6,996 nucleotides of DNA from Candidatus Nitrotoga sp. CP45 (GTDB lineage: Bacteria; Bacteroidota; Bacteroidia; Flavobacteriales; Flavobacteriaceae): assembly GCA_943329165.2 (NCBI GenBank), contig CALQCV020000097.1, forward strand, positions 1 to 6,996. The letters are read 5' to 3'. The notes under the pieces were generated by a model that saw only the letters and a program-made list of their open reading frames with translations, did no database searches and was not told the DNA's origin. Position 1 is the first letter of the stretch. Each line of letters starts with the position of its first letter. The position numbers and the translations under genes are program-made. This document shows positions 1 through 6,809 of the stretch, piece after piece.

Positions 1-795
1 AGAAATTTAGAAGATAACGGCATTCAGTCATTTATACAAACTGATGCAGCAGTAAATCCAGGAAATTCTGGTGGTGCATTGGTTAACACCCGAGGTGAAT
101 TGATTGGAATTAATACGATGATTTCATCCCCAACAGGAAGTTATGCCGGATATTCATTCGCAATTCCATCAAACATTACCCGAAAAATTATTGAAGATAT
201 TATGGAATTTGGCAACGTACAACGTGGCATTCTTGGAATTGAAGGCGGCGAATTAAATAGTAAAGCTTCCAAAGAATTAGGCGTTAATGACACCGAAGGT
301 TTCTACATCAATAAAGTAACAAAAAATTCAGGTGCCGAAAAAGCAGGCTTACAAAAAGGTGACATTATCAAAAAACTAGACAGTCAAAATATTAATACAT
401 ATGCCGAACTTTCGGGATATATTAGTACCAAAAGACCAAATGATAAAGTGCAAGTAACTTTCGTTCGAGATGGCGAAACTAAAACGGTTCCGGTTACTTT
501 AATCAAAAATGAATTAGTTACCACCGAATTTAAAGGATTAGAATTAGAAAACATTGAAGCTGCTGATAAAAAGAAATTTAGAATTGATTATGGTGTCCGA
601 ATTAAAGAAATCAATAACGAAAATCTGAAACCTTATTATGACCAATTAAAAGGCGGCATTATTCTTTCGGTGGATAATGTAAAAGCAACGGATGTAGAAA
701 CCATTTCCAAGATTTTAAATAAAAAAGACGAAAATCAAAATATAAGTATTCAAATGCTTAACAAAATTGGGCAAGTCATTCAAGTAATTTTATAA
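1..795 (+). CDS. htrA: HtrA/DegP-family periplasmic serine protease, 3' part (264 residues in window)
   Basis: The frame is open from base 1 and runs to the TAA at 793-795, so the start and the His and Asp of the catalytic triad lie upstream of the window. Residues 13-25 read [13 protein letters not shown], the HtrA signature, with catalytic Ser23 at bases 67-69. SFAIPSN at 52-58 closes the trypsin-like domain. Two PDZ domains follow: the first at about 75-167 (GFYINKV then AGLQKGDII), the second, more divergent, at about 178-264. One protease domain plus two PDZ domains is the DegP/DegQ arrangement. From family knowledge it would degrade or chaperone misfolded envelope proteins in the periplasm; its signal peptide is out of view. 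A TTG at 79 can be read as a start, but the conserved catalytic motif lies upstream of it in the same frame, so it is internal. A terminator follows 22 bases after the stop. The family is certain; DegP versus DegQ cannot be decided here. Confidence 0.95.
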   Translation, partial: RNLEDNGIQSFIQTDAAVNPGNSGGALVNTRGELIGINTMISSPTGSYAGYSFAIPSNITRKIIEDIMEFGNVQRGILGIEGGELNSKASKELGVNDTEGFYINKVTKNSGAEKAGLQKGDIIKKLDSQNINTYAELSGYISTKRPNDKVQVTFVRDGETKTVPVTLIKNELVTTEFKGLELENIEAADKKKFRIDYGVRIKEINNENLKPYYDQLKGGIILSVDNVKATDVETISKILNKKDENQNISIQMLNKIGQVIQVIL

Positions 796-817
796 GATTA
801 AAAGGTTAATTTAGTTT

Positions 818-849
818 AAAACCAGTTCAAAATTTGGACTGGTTTTTTT
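818..849 (+). terminator. Intrinsic terminator after htrA
   Basis: An 11-bp stem (AAAACCAGTTC-type left arm 818-828, right arm 836-846, one G-U pair) with a 7-base loop runs straight into a T run ending at 849. It begins 22 bases after the htrA stop and separates htrA from gap, so the two genes are probably transcribed apart. Confidence 0.85.
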
Positions 850-897
850 GTTTATAAAAAAGTTACGAAATCGTTTTCGTGAAAGGCTTCTATTTTA

Positions 898-905
898 TAC
901 TTTTG
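898..905 (+). promoter_or_regulatory. Probable gap promoter, -7 box TAnnTTTG
   Basis: TACTTTTG matches the Bacteroidetes primary-sigma -7 consensus TAnnTTTG exactly. A transcript would start near 911, giving a leader of about 64 bases before the ATG at 975. No clean TTG (-33) lies at the usual distance; the nearest candidate is TTC at 875-877. The assignment rests on the -7 box and on its position between a terminator and a start codon. Confidence 0.6.
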
Positions 906-920
906 CGAAAAATTAATCAG

Positions 921-941
921 ATTCTGAAATGAATTCAGAAT
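921..941 (+). promoter_or_regulatory. Perfect inverted repeat in the gap leader
   Basis: ATTCTGAA (921-928) and TTCAGAAT (934-941) form a perfect 8-bp inverted repeat around a 5-base spacer. It would sit about 10 to 30 bases into the predicted gap transcript. It could be an mRNA-stabilising hairpin or a binding site for a dimeric regulator; the sequence does not decide between these. Confidence 0.4.
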
Positions 942-974
942 AAGCAACACAACTAAATACTTATTTATTTTTTT

Positions 975-2423
975 ATGGACAATAACAAGTTATACGAGAA
1001 GGAATTATCTTTTCAGGCTGACAGACGAAAAGCTGGCGTTGAATTAATTAAAATTATCAGCGATTTGTGGTATGACAAATCAATAGAGTTGGTTCTTTTT
1101 AGAAATCAATTAATTGATAGAAATGTGAGTGATATTATCAACTTTCACGAATATGCCGGTGAGTTTGTCCAAAAACCGATCAATATCTTTGATTCTGTAG
1201 AAATAGCCCGCTCTATTCAAAATTTAGACTTACCTCCATCCCGAATTGACATTGGGAAATTAACCTATGAATTTCATCTTGATGATAATAAATATAATGA
1301 CAGTCGTGCCTTTGTTATTGATAAATTAAAAAATGCAAAAGATTTTAAAAACTTAAAACCAAAAGATGTAGTATTGTATGGCTTTGGTAGAATTGGTCGT
1401 TTGTTAGCTCGTGAAATGATGAGTAAAATGGGTAAAGGAGAACAACTTCGTCTTCGCGCCATTGTAACCCGTGATAGAAATGACGCTTCCTCTTTAGAAA
1501 AAAGAGCTTCATTATTGCGTTATGACTCTGTTCATGGAGATTTTCATGGTTCAGTTCAGGCCGATGCTAAAAACAACGTGTTAATCATTAACGGAACAAC
1601 AGTTCATGTTATTACAGCCAATTCACCCGAAGAAATTGATTATACTCAATATGGAATCGAAGATGCCTTAGTAATTGATAATACCGGAGCTTTTACAACT
1701 GAGGAACAATTAAGACGTCATCTAACTTCAAAAGGAGTTGATAAAGTATTATTGACGGCGCCAGGAAAAGGTGTTCCTAATATTGTTTATGGTGTAAATC
1801 ATAACGATTACAACCCAGATAGCATAGACATTTTCTCTGCTGCATCTTGTACAACCAACGCTATTACTCCGGTTTTAAAAGTGGTTGAAGATTCACTTAT
1901 TGTGGTAAAAGGTCACATTGAGACTATTCATGCGTATACCAATGACCAAAACTTGGTAGACAATATGCACAAAAAATACCGTCGTGGCCGTGCTGCCGCT
2001 TTGAATATGGTAATCACGGAAACTGGTGCGGGAACAGCAGTTGCTAAAGCACTACCAAGTTTAGCCGGAAAACTAACTTCGAATGCTATTCGTGTTCCAG
2101 TGCCGAATGGTTCTTTGGTGGTTATGAACTTGGAAGTAAGCAAAGAAACTTCCATTGAAGAAGTAAATAAAATTATGAAAAAATATGCTTTGGAAGGGGA
2201 ACTAGTAGAGCAAATCAGGTATTCCTTGAACAACGAATTAGTTTCTTCTGATATTGTTGGTACTGCACAACCTTCTATTTATGACAGCAATGCGACAATT
2301 GTTTCGGGTGATGGAAAAAATATCGTGCTTTATGTTTGGTATGATAATGAATATGGATACAGCCATCAGGTAATTCGTTTGGCAAAATATATAGCAAAAG
2401 TTAGACGCTATACTTATTATTAG
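975..2423 (+). CDS. gap: Long-form glyceraldehyde-3-phosphate dehydrogenase with N-terminal extension (482 aa)
   Basis: This cytosolic enzyme interconverts glyceraldehyde 3-phosphate and 1,3-bisphosphoglycerate in glycolysis and gluconeogenesis. The Rossmann motif GFGRIGR is at residues 136-142, catalytic Cys292 lies in SCTTN (291-295), the partner is His319 in the TIHAYTNDQ region, the phosphate-binding Arg is Arg373 in AIRVP, and the C-terminal DNEYGYS replaces the classical DNEWGYS. About 130 residues precede the Rossmann fold, whereas classical enzymes of about 330 residues start there. From memory, the same extension (compare IDRNVSDII and RIDIGKL) occurs in long GAPDHs of Pseudomonas and other Gammaproteobacteria. 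At the end of the second beta strand, where NAD-specific enzymes have an Asp that grips the adenine ribose, the sequence is AIVTRD, with Thr165-Arg166; this suggests NADP use (inference). The ATG at 975 has no Shine-Dalgarno sequence, as usual in this phylum. The gene lies alone between two terminators. Confidence 0.95.
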   Translation: MDNNKLYEKELSFQADRRKAGVELIKIISDLWYDKSIELVLFRNQLIDRNVSDIINFHEYAGEFVQKPINIFDSVEIARSIQNLDLPPSRIDIGKLTYEFHLDDNKYNDSRAFVIDKLKNAKDFKNLKPKDVVLYGFGRIGRLLAREMMSKMGKGEQLRLRAIVTRDRNDASSLEKRASLLRYDSVHGDFHGSVQADAKNNVLIINGTTVHVITANSPEEIDYTQYGIEDALVIDNTGAFTTEEQLRRHLTSKGVDKVLLTAPGKGVPNIVYGVNHNDYNPDSIDIFSAASCTTNAITPVLKVVEDSLIVVKGHIETIHAYTNDQNLVDNMHKKYRRGRAAALNMVITETGAGTAVAKALPSLAGKLTSNAIRVPVPNGSLVVMNLEVSKETSIEEVNKIMKKYALEGELVEQIRYSLNNELVSSDIVGTAQPSIYDSNATIVSGDGKNIVLYVWYDNEYGYSHQVIRLAKYIAKVRRYTYY

Positions 2424-2439
2424 TAGATTATTAATTCAG

Positions 2440-2475
2440 AAAAACTGTCTATTCTTAGTTGATTAGACGGTTTTT
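2440..2475 (+). terminator. Intrinsic terminator after gap
   Basis: A 12-bp stem (AAAAACTGTCTA at 2440-2451 with TAGACGGTTTTT at 2464-2475, one G-U pair) encloses a 12-base loop. The right arm ends in five T. It starts 17 bases after the gap stop codon. Confidence 0.8.
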
Positions 2476-2571
2476 ATCGTTTAAACACAATATTGTCCAA
2501 TTTAGTCCGTTTTGTATTAAATTAATCATTATTTTTCTTCCCTAGTTTTATCCCCAAGTAACTTACAGCAT

Positions 2572-2661
2572 ATGAAAAAAGTCTTTTTTAGTTTACTGAT
2601 TATTGAGTTGGTTTAATGGAAATCAGGTCTGAAAGAAATGTATAAGAAGAAAACAAAATAA
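2572..2661 (+). pseudogene. Possible remnant of a very small membrane-protein gene (29 codons, one internal stop)
   Basis: From the ATG at 2572 the frame reads MKKVFFSLLIIELV, meets TAA at 2614-2616, then continues as WKSGLKEMYKKKTK to TAA at 2659-2661. The whole has the look of a tiny single-span membrane protein: a lysine start, a hydrophobic stretch, Trp at the interface and a basic tail. The final stop overlaps the first bases of a strong terminator stem. With one base changed at the internal stop it would be a complete 29-residue ORF. In AT-rich DNA a frame this short can arise by chance, and no exact -7 box precedes it, so the call is tentative. Confidence 0.22.
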
Positions 2662-2695
2662 AAAATGCTCAACAGTTAGTCGAGCATTTTTTTTT
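2660..2695. terminator. Bidirectional intrinsic terminator between the convergent gap and acn units
   Basis: AAAAAATGCTC (2660-2670) and GAGCATTTTTT (2682-2692) form an 11-bp perfect stem around an 11-base loop. On the minus strand it lies 22 bases past the acn stop and is followed by a T-rich tract, so it terminates acn. On the plus strand it ends in nine consecutive T (2687-2695), making it an even better terminator for anything transcribed from 2476-2660. Confidence 0.8.
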
Positions 2696-2714
2696 ATAAA
2701 TCTATATGAAAAAA

Positions 2715-4979
2715 TTAAGCTTTTCCGGCAGCAATCAAGTTCAGTGCAGAACCAGCCACATACCACCCAATTTGGCTGTCGTTGTAAGTATGATTTGCCA
2801 AAATAACATCTTTTGAACCATCAGCATGCACAAACTCTAAAGACAACGGTTTGCTCGGAGCAAATTCGGTTAAGTCTAAGAAATTTATAGTATCGTTCTC
2901 TTGAATTTTAACATAATCCGCTTCGTTAGCAAATGTCAACGCTAACATTCCTTGTTTTTTCAAATTTGTTTCGTGAATACGTGCAAATGATTTTACCAAA
3001 ACGGCTTTAACACCTAAGAATCTTGGTTCCATTGCAGCATGTTCTCTCGAAGAACCTTCTCCATAATTATGATCTCCCACAACTATCGAAGGAACGCCAG
3101 CCGCTTTGTATGCTCTTGCAACAGCAGGAACAGCATCGTATGCACCACTTAATTGGTTTTTAACTTTATTAGCTTCTTGATTATAAGCATTCACTGCACC
3201 AATCAACATATTGTTAGAAATGTTATCTAAATGTCCACGGAAACGCAACCATGGTCCAGCCATAGAGATGTGATCTGTAGTACATTTTCCAAAAGCTTTG
3301 ATCAATAATTTCGCTCCCGAAATATTTTTACCATCCCAGGCATCAAATGGCGCTAGCAATTGTAATCTGTCCGAGGTTAGAGAAACCGCAACTTGTATGT
3401 TACTCCCATCTGCTGCCGGTGCTTGAAAACCTGCATCTTCTACATCGAAACCTCTTTTTGGCAACTCATCGCCATGTGGTGGATTTAGTTTTACTTCTTC
3501 CCCTTTATCATTTATTAAAAAATCAGTAATTGGATTAAAACTCAAATCTCCCGAAATCGCTAAAGCAGCTACCATTTCCGGTGACGTTACAAAAGCATGT
3601 GTATTTGGATTTCCATCAGCACGTTTAGAGAAGTTTCTGTTAAACGAATGCACGATAGTATTTTTTTCTTGTTTATCAGCACCAGCTCTATCCCATTGTC
3701 CGATACATGGACCACAAGCGTTGGTGAAAACTTTAGTTCCCATTTTCTCAAAAGTTGCAATGATGCCATCTCTTTCGATAGTGTATCTGATTTGCTCTGA
3801 ACCTGGGTTAATTCCGAATTCTGCTTTTGGAGTGATTCCGTGTGCAACGGCTTGTTCCACAATTGATGCGGCACGTGCCATATCTTCGTATGATGAATTG
3901 GTACAAGAACCGATTAATCCCCATTCGATTTTTAATGGCCAACCATTCGCGGCAGCTTCTGCTTTCATTTTTGAAACTGGAGTTCCTCTGTCTGGCGTAA
4001 ACGGCCCGTTGATGTGTGGTTCTAATTCAGATAAATTGATTTCGATAACTTGATCGAAATATTGTTCCGGATTTGCATATACTTCAGCATCGCCAGTTAA
4101 ATAATCAGCTACTTTATCTGCAGCATCCACAATATCTTGTCTATTGGTCGCGGCCAAATATCGTCTCATCGAATCATCGTAACCAAAAGTTGAAGTTGTT
4201 GCTCCAATTTCGGCACCCATATTACAAATAGTTCCTTTTCCCGTACAAGACATATTGGTTGCGCCTTCACCAAAATATTCAACGATTGCTCCGGTGCCAC
4301 CTTTTACAGTAAGAATATCTGCTACTTTTAGAATTACATCTTTTGGGGCAGTCCAACCGTTTAATTTTCCGGTTAATTTAACTCCAATTAATTTTGGAAA
4401 TTTTAATTCCCATGACATGCCCGACATTACATCTACAGCATCGGCACCACCAACACCGATAGCTAACATTCCTAATCCACCGGCATTTACTGTATGTGAA
4501 TCGGTACCAATCATCATCCCGCCTGGAAATGCATAATTTTCTAAAACGATTTGGTGTATAATTCCAGAACCTGGTTTCCAGAAACCAATTCCGTATTTAT
4601 TAGAAACTGAAGAAAGAAAATCGAAAACTTCTTTTGATTGTGAATTTGCTGCAGCTAAATCAGATTTAGCTCCATCTTTCGCCAAAATTAAGTGGTCACA
4701 ATGCACTGTTGTTGGAACAGCAACTGTCTTTTTTCCGGCGTGCATAAATTGCAATAATGCCATTTGAGCGGTTGCATCTTGACAAGCAACTCTATCGGGA
4801 GCAAAATCAACATAATCCTTTCCGCGAGAAAAAGCTTGTGTTGGATTTCCTTCCCATAAATGTGAGTATAAAATCTTTTCAGAAAGTGTTAAAGGACGAC
4901 CAACTAACTCACGTGCTTTGTCTACACGTTCTGCCATTGTCCCATAAACTTTTTTAATCATTTCAATATCAAAAGCCAT
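2715..4979 (-). CDS. acn: Aconitate hydratase, mitochondrial-like type (754 aa)
   Basis: This cytosolic [4Fe-4S] enzyme converts citrate to isocitrate via cis-aconitate in the TCA cycle. The three cluster ligands are Cys359 (GSCTNSS) and Cys422 and Cys425 ([11 protein letters not shown]). GTDSHT is at 158-163. Substrate-binding arginines appear as Arg448 and Arg453 (FNRNFSKR) and Arg581 (RFRGHLDN), and the swivel domain supplies Ser643, Ser644 and Arg645 ([11 protein letters not shown]). Each aligns one residue beyond its counterpart in mature mammalian mitochondrial aconitase (Cys358/421/424, Arg447/452/580, Ser642, Arg644). The length of about 754 also matches that form and not the roughly 890-residue bacterial AcnA. 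A mitochondrial-like aconitase is already known from Bacteroides fragilis. All catalytic residues are present and I see no damage. The ATG at 4979 lacks a Shine-Dalgarno sequence. The gene is transcribed alone and converges on gap. Confidence 0.97.
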   Translation of the reverse strand: MAFDIEMIKKVYGTMAERVDKARELVGRPLTLSEKILYSHLWEGNPTQAFSRGKDYVDFAPDRVACQDATAQMALLQFMHAGKKTVAVPTTVHCDHLILAKDGAKSDLAAANSQSKEVFDFLSSVSNKYGIGFWKPGSGIIHQIVLENYAFPGGMMIGTDSHTVNAGGLGMLAIGVGGADAVDVMSGMSWELKFPKLIGVKLTGKLNGWTAPKDVILKVADILTVKGGTGAIVEYFGEGATNMSCTGKGTICNMGAEIGATTSTFGYDDSMRRYLAATNRQDIVDAADKVADYLTGDAEVYANPEQYFDQVIEINLSELEPHINGPFTPDRGTPVSKMKAEAAANGWPLKIEWGLIGSCTNSSYEDMARAASIVEQAVAHGITPKAEFGINPGSEQIRYTIERDGIIATFEKMGTKVFTNACGPCIGQWDRAGADKQEKNTIVHSFNRNFSKRADGNPNTHAFVTSPEMVAALAISGDLSFNPITDFLINDKGEEVKLNPPHGDELPKRGFDVEDAGFQAPAADGSNIQVAVSLTSDRLQLLAPFDAWDGKNISGAKLLIKAFGKCTTDHISMAGPWLRFRGHLDNISNNMLIGAVNAYNQEANKVKNQLSGAYDAVPAVARAYKAAGVPSIVVGDHNYGEGSSREHAAMEPRFLGVKAVLVKSFARIHETNLKKQGMLALTFANEADYVKIQENDTINFLDLTEFAPSKPLSLEFVHADGSKDVILANHTYNDSQIGWYVAGSALNLIAAGKA

Positions 4980-5003
4980 AGTATATTGGGTTTAATTATT
5001 TAA

Positions 5004-5040
5004 CTGCATTCTGCTCGGCCCTGCAGCCTCGTATGCTGTG
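5004..5040 (-). promoter_or_regulatory. GC-rich, foldable segment in the acn leader
   Basis: About 62% of these 37 bases are G or C, in surroundings that are mostly A and T. On either strand GCAT (5006-5009) pairs with ATGC (5033-5036), and inside it CTGC (5011-5014) pairs with GCAG (5023-5026), leaving an 8-base loop. The segment lies immediately downstream of the predicted -7 box, so it would form the 5' end of the acn mRNA and end 24 bases before the start codon. The function is unknown; mRNA stability or translational control are possibilities. Confidence 0.4.
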
Positions 5041-5048
5041 CAAATTTA
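5041..5048 (-). promoter_or_regulatory. Probable acn promoter, -7 box TAnnTTTG
   Basis: Read on the minus strand these bases are TAAATTTG, an exact TAnnTTTG. Transcription would start near 5036, giving a leader of about 57 bases before the ATG at 4979. No clear TTG (-33) is visible about 20 bases further upstream. Confidence 0.55.
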
Positions 5049-5178
5049 CGAAAACGTTATACGTCTCTAAAAGTTTTTAATAAAATATATTTATTTGGAG
5101 TGCTATTTTGCGAAATGATTGTTTTTGCTATTTCTTTTTTACAAATACTTTAATAAAAGTGGTATAAAATGAATATTC

Positions 5179-6300
5179 TTAATTTTTATCCCTTAAGTCC
5201 ATCATCGGTTTTTCATAAAAACAATAAAAAAGATAGCTTACGAAAACTGTAGTCGTGAGATAAAATGCAGTAATCAAATGAAGTTGCCCCAAAGATGTTT
5301 TTTCTCTATTGACAAACAACATCAACAATTGCATGATTATACTATAGTGAAGCAGATAAATAGAATAGGAAATTTTACTGATAAATACAACTGGACGTTT
5401 TAAAATTAAGATAGAAGTTTCCATTTGAGAAAATAGAGGAACAAAAAACGCAATAGAAAGCGATGCTAAAGGAAGATAAGCTACATTCCAAATAATAGGA
5501 TATGTATTGGGAAGAATCCGTAAAAAACCCATTGCAAAATACATAAACATCATAACTAAACAACCAATAAATGCAAATGAAAATTTAAATTTTTTCCAGT
5601 TTTTTTTATAATTAATACTTATCCAAGCACATAAAACTCCCATAAAAATGGCGTCTAATCTATAAATCATTACCGATTTTAGCGAAACATTCCAATCATG
5701 AAGCGTAGTAGTTTTTGTATTGATTTGGTAGGCGATTTTAAAACCAATAAATAACACTATCAATGACAATACAATTACTAAAAAGAAACGGTTTTTATTT
5801 TTGGGCTTAAAAATAAATGACAATACTAAAAGCGAAATCGGTAAAACTATATAGGCCCATTCTTCGACGGACAGACTCCAAGATTCTGGAAAAAAGGTTG
5901 ACATTTTAGAGAATCCATTTTGGAGAAAAATAAAATACAAACCAAGTTTAGGGATCGAATATCCTAAAGAAGTTGTAATTATAATATTGATTATCAATAT
6001 TAGAAAATAGTTTGGTAATGTTCTAAACCATCTCCTTTTGAGGAAATACAAAGCACTTTTTATATTGTAATCATCCTTGATGTATATGTCATATAGTATT
6101 CTTCCAATCAAAAAGCCGCTTAAGACAAAGAAAAACTCAACGCCAAGGAATCCAAATAGTGTTAAAAGCTGTCTAATAATTCCGTCATCCGGATTATAAA
6201 TCCAGAGAATATGTGAACACAAAACCATGCAAATTGCCATGGCACGCATTAAATCTAATCCGAAAAATCTTTTTGCACTGCTATGTTTTAAATCGTTCAT
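5179..6300 (-). CDS. Acyltransferase-3 (OafA-like) integral membrane acyltransferase (373 aa)
   Basis: This is a polytopic inner-membrane protein with roughly ten hydrophobic segments. Members of the family O-acylate (commonly acetylate) surface sugars such as LPS O-antigen, peptidoglycan, exopolysaccharide or antibiotics; the substrate here cannot be read from sequence. The family's R-X10-H motif is present as Arg19 and His30 in the first membrane segment (LDLMRAMAICMVLCSH). Also typical are GVEFFFVLSGFLIG at 53-66, ESWSLSVEEWAY at 139-150 with Glu146 and Glu147, RLDAIFMGVL at 214-223, SYSIYLLHYS at 311-320 and the terminal FYEKP at 361-365. The length of about 370 indicates the membrane domain alone, without a C-terminal SGNH domain. 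The ATG at 6300 directly precedes the first motif helix. No glycosyltransferase or polysaccharide genes lie beside it, so it is an orphan as far as can be seen. No convincing terminator follows its stop. Confidence 0.9.
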   Translation of the reverse strand: MNDLKHSSAKRFFGLDLMRAMAICMVLCSHILWIYNPDDGIIRQLLTLFGFLGVEFFFVLSGFLIGRILYDIYIKDDYNIKSALYFLKRRWFRTLPNYFLILIINIIITTSLGYSIPKLGLYFIFLQNGFSKMSTFFPESWSLSVEEWAYIVLPISLLVLSFIFKPKNKNRFFLVIVLSLIVLFIGFKIAYQINTKTTTLHDWNVSLKSVMIYRLDAIFMGVLCAWISINYKKNWKKFKFSFAFIGCLVMMFMYFAMGFLRILPNTYPIIWNVAYLPLASLSIAFFVPLFSQMETSILILKRPVVFISKISYSIYLLHYSIIMQLLMLFVNREKTSLGQLHLITAFYLTTTVFVSYLFYCFYEKPMMDLRDKN

Positions 6301-6317
6301 TAAAAACTGTAAATTTT

Positions 6318-6357
6318 AATTTTAGGAGATAATCAAAGATATATAAAATTTTAGGAG
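6318..6357. repeat. Direct repeat AATTTTAGGAG flanking the acyltransferase -7 box
   Basis: The 11-mer AATTTTAGGAG occurs at 6318-6328 and again at 6347-6357, a period of 29 bases. The predicted minus-strand -7 box lies between the copies. Paired sites around a promoter can be operators, but low-complexity AT sequence can also produce such a pair. Confidence 0.5.
6334..6341 (-). promoter_or_regulatory. Probable acyltransferase promoter, -7 box TAnnTTTG
   Basis: The minus strand reads TATCTTTG, an exact match to TAnnTTTG, 34 bases upstream of the ATG at 6300. A start near 6329 leaves a leader of about 28 bases. No good -33 TTG is seen. The box lies between two copies of an 11-base direct repeat. 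Confidence 0.45.
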
Positions 6358-6619
6358 TTAAAATTTTGTCAGCTATTATTGGGGTTGGGATTTGGTATTG
6401 GCAAATAACTAATCGACACAAAGCAATTGTTAAATCATTTTTGTTTGAAAAATTAGGTGTCATAAATCCAAATTGGAAGATTTTAGTTTCCTAGCGGTTA
6501 TGATTAAAGGAAATGAAATCTTGTAAGTATAGACACGATCGCTAGATTACAATCTTCCAGATGCTAATTTTTCGAATCGAAAAGATTGGGATGACTTACT
6601 TCAAAAAGGGTTAAAGTAA
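6339..6619 (+). pseudogene. Decayed small gene, divergent from the acyltransferase; family not recognised
   Basis: Two protein-like stretches lie in different plus-strand frames. The first, 6339-6491, reads IYKILGVKIL, then SAIIGVGIWYWQ, then NRHKAIVKSFLFEKLG and NPNWKILVS, ending at TAG 6492-6494; it looks like an N-terminal membrane helix followed by a soluble segment. The second, 6533-6619, reads LDYNLPDANFSNRKDW then DDLLQKGLK and ends at TAA 6617-6619. The stretch between them has stops in all three frames. The first part lacks an ATG: ATA at 6339 is where one might be expected, and TTG at 6366 with GGAG eight bases upstream is an alternative start for a 42-residue product. Frameshifts, stops and a lost start fit a decaying gene of about 90 codons. 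I do not recognise the family. The alternative is a non-coding region with chance open stretches. Confidence 0.4.
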
Positions 6620-6645
6620 TACCTTGGTATAATTCAATTTTTTTC

Positions 6646-6770
6646 AACCACATAGAAACATAGTTATCATGAAACTCATTAAGGCATTTCACTTTGTTTT
6701 AGAAAATCATAGCTATGTGAGCCAACAATCTGGTCTTTTTAACTCTATTTTTCTATGATTCTATGTGGTT
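6646..6770. repeat. 125-bp element bounded by 18-nt inverted repeats
   Basis: The left arm AACCACATAGAAACATAG (6646-6663) and right arm CTATGATTCTATGTGGTT (6753-6770) are inverted copies matching at 17 of 18 positions, with 89 bases between them. The interior contains a related palindrome, CATAGCTATG (6708-6717), and no coding sequence. From memory, arms of the type CACATAGAAACATAG and CTATGTGGTT are common between genes in Flavobacterium genomes, which would make this a dispersed REP- or MITE-like repeat. No T run follows on either strand in a way that would make it a good terminator. Confidence 0.7.
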
Positions 6771-6809
6771 TTCTAGATTTAAGAATCACTTGTAATATGG
6801 CCTATCTGG

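Noticed and set aside
79..81. TTG as the start of the protease gene
   Set aside because: The catalytic motif GNSGG lies just upstream in the same open frame, so the gene begins before the window.
1274..2233. Minus-strand open frames of 62 and 101 codons inside gap
   Set aside because: They lie wholly within a well-supported gene, have no recognisable domain, and are explained as antisense shadows.
2487..2496. Perfect palindrome ACAATATTGT downstream of the gap terminator
   Set aside because: Ten bases in AT-rich DNA is expected by chance and no gene start is placed to use it as an operator.
3347..4957. Several open frames of 60-110 codons in other frames inside acn
   Set aside because: The acn frame has every catalytic residue intact; the others have shadow-like composition and no family motifs.
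5106..5115. TTTTGCGAAA, also found at 901-910 next to the gap -7 box, as a second plus-strand promoter
   Set aside because: The preceding bases give TATTTTG, one base short of TAnnTTTG, and there is no plus-strand gene downstream.
5147..5160. ACTTT/AAAGT palindrome after the acyltransferase as its terminator
   Set aside because: The stem is only 5 AT-rich base pairs and no T run follows on the minus strand.
6281..6463. 60-codon minus-strand frame overlapping the acyltransferase start
   Set aside because: It would overlap the start of a clear gene and its promoter, has no recognisable motif, and is antisense to the better protein-like signal on the plus strand.
6646..6770. CRISPR array suggested by the recurring CATAG/CTATG units
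   Set aside because: The units are inverted, short and irregularly spaced, with no constant direct repeat and no spacer of uniform length.
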